Source: Alkalimarinus alittae
GTDB lineage: Bacteria; Pseudomonadota; Gammaproteobacteria; Pseudomonadales; Oleiphilaceae
Assembly (NCBI RefSeq): GCF_026016465.1
Contig: NZ_CP100390.1
Span: forward strand, 1,836,001 to 1,900,000
Reading direction: 5' to 3'
DNA length: 64,000 nucleotides
The notes under the pieces: generated by a model
Told to the model about the DNA's origin: nothing
The model's database searches: none
The model's input: the letters and a program-made list of their open reading frames with translations, nothing else
Program-made: the position numbers and the translations under genes
Shown here: positions 43,797-51,306 of the stretch, piece after piece
Position numbering within the stretch: the stretch's first letter is position 1
Layout: every line of letters begins with the position of its first letter

Positions 43797-44447
43797 TTAA
43801 GTCAGAAAAGGGTTTAACATTCGTCCAAAGAACCCAGTCATTCTAAGCGGTGCATCGAGTACCGCAAAACATATGCAATCACTCGTCTCGGCAGCTTTGG
43901 GTTGGTGAACGGTATGAGTGTCTGCCAGAATAAAGTCACCCTGATGATACTCTCCTGCACTATCAGAGAAACTCCCATCCATCACTAACGTAAACTCATT
44001 GCCTTTGTGAGTATGCACGGGTAGTTCTTTGCCTGCTGAAATCTTATAGAGCTTTGCGGTGTATTGACCGTCAGAAAACGGTAACTTATATTCTTTTATA
44101 CTACGAGTCATACCTGACCATTCAAGCTGATCAAAATAACCAGGCACAAACCGACTTAACGGTTTAGGTATACGTGGGTCAATAACCTGTGTTTTTTGTC
44201 CAGTTTTTGTCGCTTCGTGCTCAGGTTCATCTAATTGCGATAGCAGTTGTGTTAATACATTGCTGCTAACTTCAACAGGGGGAGATTCTTGCATTATCTC
44301 ACCGCCTAACTGCTCATAGACTCTTATACGCTGACAACACTCAGGGCACTTTTCAAGGTGGCATGCGACTAAAATGCCCAGTGCATTGGACATTTGGCCA
44401 GCCGAAAATTGCATTAAAAGTTCGTCAGAAGGATGATAATTAGCCAT
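43797..44447 (-). CDS. chrR: ChrR-family anti-sigma factor (zinc ASD plus cupin)
   Basis: Predicted inhibitor of the ECF sigma factor encoded upstream. The N-terminal anti-sigma domain has zinc ligands H5 and H30-x3-C34-x2-C37 (ACHLEKCPECC), the classical ZAS pattern. The C-terminal half is a cupin with metal ligands in PVHTHKGNEFTLV and HTVHQPKA. In Rhodobacter sphaeroides ChrR releases RpoE on exposure to singlet oxygen; this architecture (216 residues) is the same. It overlaps the sigma gene by 34 bases, so the two are translationally coupled. Confidence 0.93.
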   Translation of the reverse strand: MANYHPSDELLMQFSAGQMSNALGILVACHLEKCPECCQRIRVYEQLGGEIMQESPPVEVSSNVLTQLLSQLDEPEHEATKTGQKTQVIDPRIPKPLSRFVPGYFDQLEWSGMTRSIKEYKLPFSDGQYTAKLYKISAGKELPVHTHKGNEFTLVMDGSFSDSAGEYHQGDFILADTHTVHQPKAAETSDCICFAVLDAPLRMTGFFGRMLNPFLT

Positions 44448-45043
44448 GTCATTTGTTCTTTCGCTAAGGTGTCTAACTTTTTCATTGCCAATCGCAACCG
44501 TGACTTTATGGTTCCGAGCGGTAAATCAAGTTCATTGGCAATCTCGCTGTGAGGTTTGCCTTCAAAATAGACTTTATAAACAATTTGCCGCTGGGTTTCA
44601 GGCAACCCGTGTAAGAGTGTACGAACGACGTTCACATTTAGATCACTTTCTACTTTATTTTCTAAATGTTCTTTTTCGGTAAAAGCCTCAGGCCATAGAT
44701 CATCGGAGCTTATAAGGTCTGGACGTTCTTTACGCACAAGGTCAATTCGCTTATTACGAACAATCGTATAGAGCCAAGTGATCGCAGAGGCCGCGCTAGG
44801 GTTAAACGTATGCGCTTTACGCCAAACAGTGAGTAACGCCTCTTGAACAACTTCTTCAGAATCCGTCGGGCTTGCCCCGCAGCGGATAGCATAAGCCTTT
44901 AGCTGTGGCGAAACTTGTTCAAATAACTGTATAAAGGCATTTCGGTCTTTATCATGCGCAATTTTAAGGACTAATGCGTTGAGTGACTGGGAAATGTCAG
45001 TTTGGGCTTGCTTCAAAAAGTCGTTCTCATTCTGAGGTTCCAA
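44414..45043 (-). CDS. ECF sigma factor, ECF11/RpoE type
   Basis: RNA polymerase sigma factor of 209 residues. Region 2 includes FIQLFEQVSPQLKAYAIRCG, SEEVVQEALLTVWRKA and WLYTIVRNKRIDLVRKE. Region 4 has LPETQRQIVYKVYFEGKPHSEIANELDLPLGTIKSRLRLAMKKL. Pairing with a ChrR-type cupin anti-sigma factor places it in the ECF11 group that answers singlet oxygen and organic peroxides. A matching promoter is seen in front of the divergent photolyase array. I saw no equivalent motif in front of the sigma gene itself. Confidence 0.93.
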   Translation of the reverse strand: MEPQNENDFLKQAQTDISQSLNALVLKIAHDKDRNAFIQLFEQVSPQLKAYAIRCGASPTDSEEVVQEALLTVWRKAHTFNPSAASAITWLYTIVRNKRIDLVRKERPDLISSDDLWPEAFTEKEHLENKVESDLNVNVVRTLLHGLPETQRQIVYKVYFEGKPHSEIANELDLPLGTIKSRLRLAMKKLDTLAKEQMTWLIIILLTNF

Positions 45044-45239
45044 CGATTTTCAAGATTAAGATCATCTCAAAAATGTAAGAAAAGCAATGATTAGTATTTA
45101 GCCTTAATTGATTGATGTTCCAAGTCAAAATATAAAGTATTGGTAACGGTTGGTAAAGGCAAACTCTCGGTAATACTCATAATTAAGCACATATTTAATA
45201 AGGATATTGTATAACATCATAAATAAAGTAACTTAAAGG

Positions 45240-45269
45240 TGATCCGATTCTAACCTAGGACCGTAAGAA
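45240..45269 (+). promoter_or_regulatory. ECF11/RpoE-type promoter before the photolyase operon
   Basis: TGATCC (45240-45245), an 18-base spacer, then TAAGAA (45264-45269). This fits the promoter type I recall for the singlet-oxygen sigma factor RpoE of Rhodobacter. It faces the phrB operon and is 50 bases from its ATG. Confidence 0.85.
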
Positions 45270-45303
45270 CTATCATAAACATAATGTTGGGCAGGAAGAA
45301 CAA

Positions 45304-45327
45304 ATGAGTGTGGTAAAAAATGCATAA
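45304..45327 (+). CDS. Possible seven-codon leader peptide overlapping the phrB start
   Basis: ATG 45304 has a good ribosome site (GGAAGAAC just upstream) and encodes MSVVKNA before TAA at 45325-45327. The phrB ATG at 45320 lies inside it in another frame and has no good ribosome site of its own. The mini-ORF may serve to bring ribosomes to phrB by coupling. It is too short to be judged as a gene by composition. Confidence 0.35.
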   Translation: MSVVKNA

Positions 45328-46768
45328 TATTGTTTGGTTTAGAAGTGATCTGAGAGTTTATGATAATCCGGCGTTAAGTGCAGCGCTACAAAACGGAAGT
45401 GTAGTAGCTATTTACCTGCTATCTCAGAAACAATGGGATCAACACTCTGTAGCACCGGCAAAACGATCACTTATCGTCGGACAACTTCTTTCATTGGCAG
45501 AACAGCTCAGTTTGCTTAATGTGCCTTTAAAAGTGATCGCTTGTAGTGACTTTTCTCAATATGCTGATGTTATCACTGAGCAAGCCTGCCTACTTGGCTC
45601 TGGACGGGTGTATTACAACGCTGAATATGAGCTTAATGAAAAACACTGTGCCGAAGCTGTCAAAGAAAAACTAGAATCGGTCAATGTCATGACTCAAGAG
45701 TTTCATGATAGCTGCATGATAATGCCTGGTCAGATCAGAACAAAGCAAGGTGAATGCTACAAAGTCTTTTCTGCTTTTAAACGCGCCTTCATAGAGCAGT
45801 ATGCTCTTTACTCACGACCCATTCTGTATAAACCCAAAGCGCAGGCTTTGATTGATGTAGAGATGGACCTAACGGCGTTAAATGAAGTCGTTACTGAGTC
45901 TAAGTGGTCATCACTATGGCCGGCAGGTGAAGATGAAGCCCATGATCGACTGAATAGGTTTGTTGAAGGTCACATTAAAGAATATGACATCAAAAGAGAT
46001 ATCCCTTCTGTAGACGGTACAAGCCAGTTATCACCTTACTTAGCGGTGGGTGCATTAAGTACAACGCAATGCATGCAAGCCGCACTCAGCTTAACAGAAG
46101 GTCGTTTTGATAGTGGGAGAAACGGCGTTTTGGTGTGGATAAACGAATTAATCTGGCGAGAATTCTACCGGCATTTGATGGATGAATACCCACGATTAAG
46201 CAAACACAAGCCGTTCAAAATAGATACTGACAGGCTTCCTTGGAAGCATGATCAGGCACTGTTTAATTCATGGGTTGAAGGGCGTACCGGCTTTCCGATT
46301 GTTGATGCGGCTATGCGACAGTTGGCTGAGACTGGCTGGATGCACAATCGATTAAGAATGATCACTGCGATGTTTTTAACCAAGCATTTATTCATTGATT
46401 GGCGTTGGGGTGAGCAGTATTTTATGGAGAATTTAGTAGACGGTGATTTAGCGTCTAATAATGGTGGGTGGCAGTGGAGCGCCTCGACAGGGGTTGATGC
46501 CGTACCGTATTTTAGAATATTTAACCCGACACGACAGTCGGAGCGTTTTGACCCTAACGGAGATTTTATTCGTCGCTACGTCCCTGAACTCGCAGGGCTA
46601 GATAGTAAGTCAATTCATCAGCCCAGTCTTCAGCAAGCTAGAAGCGCTGGTTATGCTGTGCCGATAGTCGATCATGCGACAGCGGTTGCGCAGACAAAGT
46701 TGTGGTTCAAGCAATTGTCTGAGCCAACCAGAGACTTGTTTGCTGATGAAGAGGTTCATCTAGCATGA
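45320..46768 (+). CDS. phrB: Deoxyribodipyrimidine photolyase (CPD class I)
   Basis: Repairs cyclobutane pyrimidine dimers using blue light. The N-terminal antenna domain begins NIVWFRSDLRVYDNPAL. The C-terminal FAD domain has WINELIWREFYRHL, GRTGFPIVDAAMRQL, WMHNRLRM and the signature ASNNGGWQWSASTGVDA with PYFRIFNP. The 482 residues fit the family. It is the first full gene behind the ECF11-type promoter and overlaps the following desaturase by four bases. Photolyase genes are known members of the RpoE/ChrR regulon of Rhodobacter. Confidence 0.96.
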   Translation: MHNIVWFRSDLRVYDNPALSAALQNGSVVAIYLLSQKQWDQHSVAPAKRSLIVGQLLSLAEQLSLLNVPLKVIACSDFSQYADVITEQACLLGSGRVYYNAEYELNEKHCAEAVKEKLESVNVMTQEFHDSCMIMPGQIRTKQGECYKVFSAFKRAFIEQYALYSRPILYKPKAQALIDVEMDLTALNEVVTESKWSSLWPAGEDEAHDRLNRFVEGHIKEYDIKRDIPSVDGTSQLSPYLAVGALSTTQCMQAALSLTEGRFDSGRNGVLVWINELIWREFYRHLMDEYPRLSKHKPFKIDTDRLPWKHDQALFNSWVEGRTGFPIVDAAMRQLAETGWMHNRLRMITAMFLTKHLFIDWRWGEQYFMENLVDGDLASNNGGWQWSASTGVDAVPYFRIFNPTRQSERFDPNGDFIRRYVPELAGLDSKSIHQPSLQQARSAGYAVPIVDHATAVAQTKLWFKQLSEPTRDLFADEEVHLA

Positions 46769-47751
46769 GTATTCAACAGTCTAGCAAAAATCAACTGCTT
46801 AGAAATATCGTTAGATGGATCGATGCAGAAGCAGGCTCAACTAACTCAGACCCTGTTGAGCCACATAAAATAAACTGGTTTCGATGCATACCTTTTTTGG
46901 CTGTTCATGTCGCTTGTTTGGGGGTAATTTGGACGGGGTGGAGCGCAACCGCTTTGTGGTTTTGTTTAGGCTTTTTTTGGTTAAGAATGTTTGCAGTGAC
47001 GGCATTCTATCATCGATTATTTTCTCATCGAAGCTATAAAACCAATCGAACATGGCAGTTTGTGTTTGCTGTTCTGGGTAATTCATCTTGCCAGAGAGGG
47101 CCGTTATGGTGGGCTTCTCATCACCGTAAGCATCATAAATACTCTGATCAAGAAAAAGACCTACACTCGCCTGTTGCCCATGGTTTTTGGTTTAGTCATG
47201 TGGGGTGGTTTATGTCTGAGGCGGGGTTTAAAACGGACTACTCAGTGATTAAAGATCTTGCCCGATACCCAGAGCTTCGCTTTTTAAATCGCTTTGATAT
47301 TTTAGTGCCGGCTATTTTTGCTGTATTAATTTACTTTTTAGGTGAGTTTATCGCCCATTATTGGCCCGAGTCGGGTACGAATGGTTGGCAGATGCTGGTA
47401 TGGGTGTTTTTCGTCTCTACAACTCTTTTATTTCATGCCACATTCACCATCAATTCTTTAGGCCATGTGTGGGGTTCTCGTCGGTTTGAAACAAAAGACC
47501 GTAGCCGCAACAACCCATGGTTAACACTGCTCACTTTAGGTGAGGGGTGGCACAACAATCATCATCGTTTTGCGGTCTCTGCAAGGCAGGGTTTCTACTG
47601 GTGGGAAGTTGATATTTCATACTACATTCTAAAATTTTTGTCTCTTTTAGGTATTGTGAGTGATCTTAATCCAGTGCCTGCTCGTATATTAGAAGAAGGT
47701 CAGCGAAATAGAGTGAAGGCGGGTGATAACAGTACTGAGGAGAAAGGGTAA
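46765..47751 (+). CDS. Membrane acyl-CoA/acyl-lipid desaturase (delta-9 type)
   Basis: Di-iron integral membrane desaturase that inserts a double bond into acyl chains. The three histidine boxes are intact: HRLFSH, HHRKHH and HNNHH. Several membrane segments are visible (FLAVHVACLGVIWTGW, ILVPAIFAVLIYFL). The length is 328 residues. It lies in the photolyase operon and overlaps its neighbours (ATGA with phrB, TAATG with the NTF2 gene). Here it may supply unsaturated acyl chains for the downstream methyltransferase, which needs a double bond; that is inference. Confidence 0.9.
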   Translation: MSIQQSSKNQLLRNIVRWIDAEAGSTNSDPVEPHKINWFRCIPFLAVHVACLGVIWTGWSATALWFCLGFFWLRMFAVTAFYHRLFSHRSYKTNRTWQFVFAVLGNSSCQRGPLWWASHHRKHHKYSDQEKDLHSPVAHGFWFSHVGWFMSEAGFKTDYSVIKDLARYPELRFLNRFDILVPAIFAVLIYFLGEFIAHYWPESGTNGWQMLVWVFFVSTTLLFHATFTINSLGHVWGSRRFETKDRSRNNPWLTLLTLGEGWHNNHHRFAVSARQGFYWWEVDISYYILKFLSLLGIVSDLNPVPARILEEGQRNRVKAGDNSTEEKG

Positions 47752-48200
47752 TGGCAAGTTCAGCTAAATCACCAGAGCAGGTTGTAGAGCAATTTAAAAC
47801 ACTGTACCAAACATTGAATGCGAGTAACTGTAAAAGCGACATTGTCGATGGCGTATACCGGCAAGATGTTCTATTCCAAGATAGCTTTCATCGTATCGAA
47901 GGACTTGATGAAATGAAAGAGTACTTTAATGCACTGTACTTAAATCTAAAAAGCAGCGAGTTTGTGTTTCATGATCAGTGGATATCAAACGACAGCGCCA
48001 TGCTCACCTGGACCATGACTTACGCCCATGACAGGCTAAATAAAGGTCGCGATATTAGCATGGATGGTTCAACTGAAATACGATTTGATGACAAGGTGTT
48101 TTATCACAAAGATTACTTTGATGGCGGCAGCTTGTTATATGAGCATGTGCCTGTTTTGGGAACCGTTATAAAGCAGCTTAAAAAATACATGGCTAAGTAG
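47751..48200 (+). CDS. NTF2-like (SnoaL-type) protein
   Basis: A 149-residue single-domain protein of the NTF2-like superfamily. Typical features are the N-terminal helix EQVVEQFKTLYQTL, then VDGVYRQDVLFQDSFHRIEGLDEMKEYFNALY, and the sheet region ending EIRFDDKVFYHKDYFDGG. This family includes isomerases, hydrolases and binding proteins, so its reaction cannot be stated. It overlaps the desaturase stop by one base. Its recurrence beside SDR and CFA-like genes in ECF11 clusters suggests a role in lipid modification. Confidence 0.85.
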   Translation: MASSAKSPEQVVEQFKTLYQTLNASNCKSDIVDGVYRQDVLFQDSFHRIEGLDEMKEYFNALYLNLKSSEFVFHDQWISNDSAMLTWTMTYAHDRLNKGRDISMDGSTEIRFDDKVFYHKDYFDGGSLLYEHVPVLGTVIKQLKKYMAK

Positions 48201-48227
48201 AAAGTAAAAAGTGGCAAGTAGAAAGTA
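48195..48227. repeat. Two direct copies of a 12-base repeat after the NTF2 gene
   Basis: AAGTAGAAAGTA occurs at 48195-48206 (overlapping the stop codon) and at 48216-48227, a period of 21 bases. It is A/G-rich on this strand and of unknown role. Confidence 0.6.
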
Positions 48228-48238
48228 GTTGCATCGAG

Positions 48239-48269
48239 TGATACAGGTTAATAAACGTTGTCATAAGAC
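48239..48269 (+). promoter_or_regulatory. Weak second ECF11-type promoter candidate before the SDR gene
   Basis: TGATAC (48239-48244), a 19-base spacer, then TAAGAC (48264-48269). It has one mismatch in each box relative to the site at 45240 and a spacer one base longer. It would start a shorter transcript at the SDR gene. Confidence 0.35.
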
Positions 48270-48283
48270 CAAAGGCCGATTGT

Positions 48284-49135
48284 ATGAATACTACAGAAAA
48301 AAAACGCGCAATATGGATAGTCGGTGCCTCGACAGGCATTGGTGAAGCGTTATTTCGAGAGCTGAACAACGGAAGTAACACCCTTTTTATTAGTGCTCGA
48401 GATAAAGCAAAACTAGAATCAATAGCGCAAAAATCCAATGCAACGGTTGAAGTAATTGACTTGGATATTACTGATGAATTTGCGGTTACTGCAGCGGCAG
48501 AAAACATTCGACAGCGTGTAGGGCGGCTTGATCAGGTGATCGTAAATGCCGGAACCTGTGAATATATTGACTCAGATGAAATTGATATGGCTGCAGTAAA
48601 ACGCGTGATGGATACTAATTTTTGGGGTGCATTAAATGTGATAAATGCAGCGCTACCATTACTTCGGTCAGCCCGCGCAATGAACCCCAGTTGTGCACCA
48701 CAGCTTGCCATTATGTCTAGTAGCGTAACCTATCAGGCGTTGCCAAGAGCCGGTGCTTATGGCGCATCAAAAGCCGCATTAAGGTATTTTGTAGAATCCC
48801 TGAAGCTAGACTTACAGCATGAAGGTATTGATATAAGAGTGATTAGCCCAGGGTTTGTTAAAACGCCATTGACTGATCAAAATGATTTTGACATGCCCTT
48901 TATTGTCGAAGTAGATGATGCCGCCGAAAGAATTGTAAAGGGGCTCAAATCCAATCGTTTTGACATTCACTTTCCCTCTCGCTTTACACGAATTTTAAAA
49001 ACTATTTCGTTATTGCCAGATAGCCTTCGATTCAAACTGGTGGGAAAGGCATCACGTCACTCAGAAACCTCAAACTATGTAAACCATCAGCCACATACCG
49101 ATAACAATCAACAGACAGAATTAACAAAGCCCTAG
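48284..49135 (+). CDS. Short-chain dehydrogenase/reductase
   Basis: NAD(P)-dependent oxidoreductase of 283 residues. The cofactor-binding loop is WIVGASTGIGEALF, followed by IVNAG, the catalytic Ser in IMSSSVTYQALP, and the YGASKAALRYF active-site Tyr/Lys. PGFVKTPLT follows the active site. An 84-base gap separates it from the NTF2 gene; it begins the second part of the array. An SDR gene occurs in the corresponding RpoE/ChrR lipid-modification cluster of Rhodobacter, as I recall. The substrate is unknown, perhaps a modified acyl chain. Confidence 0.92.
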   Translation: MNTTEKKRAIWIVGASTGIGEALFRELNNGSNTLFISARDKAKLESIAQKSNATVEVIDLDITDEFAVTAAAENIRQRVGRLDQVIVNAGTCEYIDSDEIDMAAVKRVMDTNFWGALNVINAALPLLRSARAMNPSCAPQLAIMSSSVTYQALPRAGAYGASKAALRYFVESLKLDLQHEGIDIRVISPGFVKTPLTDQNDFDMPFIVEVDDAAERIVKGLKSNRFDIHFPSRFTRILKTISLLPDSLRFKLVGKASRHSETSNYVNHQPHTDNNQQTELTKP

Positions 49136-49143
49136 GAATTATT

Positions 49144-50409
49144 ATGAGTCAGAAACAAAACATTGCCATCATCGGCTCAGGCATAGCGGGCTTAACAGCA
49201 GGCTATCTATTAAGTAAAAAGCATAATGTGACCTTGTTTGAAGCCAACGACTATCTGGGCGGCCATACGCACACTCGTAACGTTGAGTTAGGGGGCAAGA
49301 CATACCCAGTGAATACTGGCTTCATCGTTTTTAATGATTGGACTTATCCGAACTTTATAGAACTAATGGCACAGCTAAAAGTACAGAGTGAAGTATCGGA
49401 TATGAGTTTCAGTGTGCGGTGTGAAAATACCGGATTAGAGTATAACGGTACCAGCTTAAATAGCTTGTTCGCACAGCGACTTAATATGGCAAAACCATCG
49501 TTTATTAGGATGATCTTCGACATTATTCGTTTTAATAAGCAAACAGTAGACGCGTTGAAAAACGAAACGGTTACTGATGATCAAACGCTAGGTGAGTTTG
49601 TAAAAGAACATGGCTATTCAGAAGCGTTTGTTAATTATTATATTGTACCGATGGGCGCAGCCATTTGGTCAGCATCCGTTGATGTGATGATGGAATTTCC
49701 ACTCAGGTTCTTTTTAAGGTTCTTCAACAATCACGGCATGTTGAGCGTTGACGATAGACCTCAATGGCGTGTAATCAGTGGTGGCTCGAGATCTTATATA
49801 GAGCCTATTACTCGCCCTTACAAAGATAATATTAAACTTAATACTGCGATTGTTTCTGTTGCGCGTGATGATAAGGGTGTTGAGTTAACAGACGACGCGG
49901 GTAAAAAATATCAGTTTGACCAAGTTGTATTCGGTTGCCACAGTGATCAGGCGTTAAGAATGCTTGAACAGCCAACGGATAAAGAGAGTGAGATACTGGG
50001 GCAATTACCGTATCAAATGAATCAAGTCGTGCTGCATACTGATGAACGACTAATGCCGAAGAAAAAGCTAGCCTGGGCTGCATGGAATTACCATATTCCT
50101 CAAAGGGCCAATGACTGTGCGATGGTCACGTACAATATGAATATTTTACAAAACTTTGACGATGCGCCAGAAACACTTCTAGTGACCCTCAATCGATCTC
50201 ATGAGATCGATCCATCAAAAATTATCGATAGTTATCAATATAGTCACCCTGTGTTCACACTTGATGGTGTAAAAGCACAGCAACGACACTCAGAAATAAG
50301 TGGACATAATCGAACGCATTATTGTGGCGCGTATTGGTTTAATGGTTTTCATGAAGACGGTGTTAATAGTGGGTTGAGAGTTGCAGAAGCATTTGGTCTT
50401 TCATTATGA
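49144..50409 (+). CDS. FAD-dependent amine-oxidase-like oxidoreductase
   Basis: A 421-residue flavoprotein of the amine oxidase/desaturase superfamily. The FAD fold is IAIIGSGIAGLTAGYLL, followed by GGHTHTRNV and the C-terminal segment with HYCGAYWFNGFHEDGVNSG. Proteins of this type sit next to CFA-synthase-like genes and DUF1365 in many bacteria. In Rhodobacter a homologous gene of the RpoE regulon is tied to furan fatty acid formation. It may oxidise a methylated acyl chain. It starts eight bases after the SDR gene and overlaps the next gene by four bases. Confidence 0.9.
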   Translation: MSQKQNIAIIGSGIAGLTAGYLLSKKHNVTLFEANDYLGGHTHTRNVELGGKTYPVNTGFIVFNDWTYPNFIELMAQLKVQSEVSDMSFSVRCENTGLEYNGTSLNSLFAQRLNMAKPSFIRMIFDIIRFNKQTVDALKNETVTDDQTLGEFVKEHGYSEAFVNYYIVPMGAAIWSASVDVMMEFPLRFFLRFFNNHGMLSVDDRPQWRVISGGSRSYIEPITRPYKDNIKLNTAIVSVARDDKGVELTDDAGKKYQFDQVVFGCHSDQALRMLEQPTDKESEILGQLPYQMNQVVLHTDERLMPKKKLAWAAWNYHIPQRANDCAMVTYNMNILQNFDDAPETLLVTLNRSHEIDPSKIIDSYQYSHPVFTLDGVKAQQRHSEISGHNRTHYCGAYWFNGFHEDGVNSGLRVAEAFGLSL

Positions 50410-51260
50410 ATAAAAGCGTTACCAGTGAACGAATACTTCGTCAGAATATGCAGAGTGCCATTTACACAGGTAATATTCGTCACCGTCGCTTTGTGCCTAA
50501 TGCTCATTCATTTAATTACCCGCTATTTATGCTTTATATCGATCTAGATGAGCTGCCAGCACTTTTTTCAACCAAATGGTTTTGCTCTTTAGAGCGATTT
50601 AATCTGGTGAGCTTTAAGCGTAAAGACTACTTTTCACCAGAGCAGCCAGATCTCAAACAAGCCGTCATTAATCGTGTAAACGAAGACTTTAAATCACAAG
50701 GCCAAACAGCACCTGAAATAGCCCATGTAAGAATGTTAATGCATGCGCGCTACCTTAATATTGTTTTTAACCCTGTTGTTTTTTACTACTGCTTTGATGA
50801 TCAACAGAACCTTATTGCCATTCTTGCAGAGATAACCAATACACCTTGGGCAGAACGACACGATTATGTCTTGCCCGTTAATGAAGAGCGGGCTGATATG
50901 GGTTACCGGAGCGGTGGAGACAATAAACATATTTTCAGCTTTAGTAAAAAGTTTCATGTTTCGCCGTTTAACCCCATGAACATGGACTATCGTTGGGTGT
51001 TTGGCGTGCCTAAAGCGCATCTAGTCGTCCATATGGAAAACACCATGAAAGCCTTGTCGGGTAGCGGCAATGATGCGGTTGAAAAGCATTTTGATGCGAC
51101 GTTAAACCTCGAAAGAAAATCATTTGAAGACGATCTTTCAAAAACACTGATCCAATATCCTATTATTACCGTAAAAGTAATATTAGGTATTTATTGGCAG
51201 GCTTTTAGGCTCTGGGTTAAACGTAATCCGTTTTACGATCACCCAAAACATAGAGAGTAA
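50406..51260 (+). CDS. DUF1365 family protein
   Basis: A 284-residue protein of a family with no assigned reaction. Diagnostic stretches are IYTGNIRHRRFVPNAHSFNY, FMLYIDLDELP, NPVVFYYCFD, EITNTPWAERHDYVLP and KKFHVSPFNPM. The family is almost always found between an FAD amine-oxidase-like gene and a CFA-synthase-like gene, as it is here, so it probably takes part in the same lipid reaction. It overlaps the preceding gene (ATGA). An alternative start is MQSAIYTG, 14 codons inside. Confidence 0.9.
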   Translation: MNKSVTSERILRQNMQSAIYTGNIRHRRFVPNAHSFNYPLFMLYIDLDELPALFSTKWFCSLERFNLVSFKRKDYFSPEQPDLKQAVINRVNEDFKSQGQTAPEIAHVRMLMHARYLNIVFNPVVFYYCFDDQQNLIAILAEITNTPWAERHDYVLPVNEERADMGYRSGGDNKHIFSFSKKFHVSPFNPMNMDYRWVFGVPKAHLVVHMENTMKALSGSGNDAVEKHFDATLNLERKSFEDDLSKTLIQYPIITVKVILGIYWQAFRLWVKRNPFYDHPKHRE

Positions 51261-51306
51261 GTCATTAATATTCATTCGACAAAAGACTTAAGGTAAGGCG
51301 CTTTTT

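Noticed and set aside
45044-45110. ECF11 autoregulatory promoter before the sigma factor gene
   Set aside because: A TGATCT occurs on the minus strand, but no TAAGAA-like box follows at 17-19 bases, so no autoregulation is claimed.
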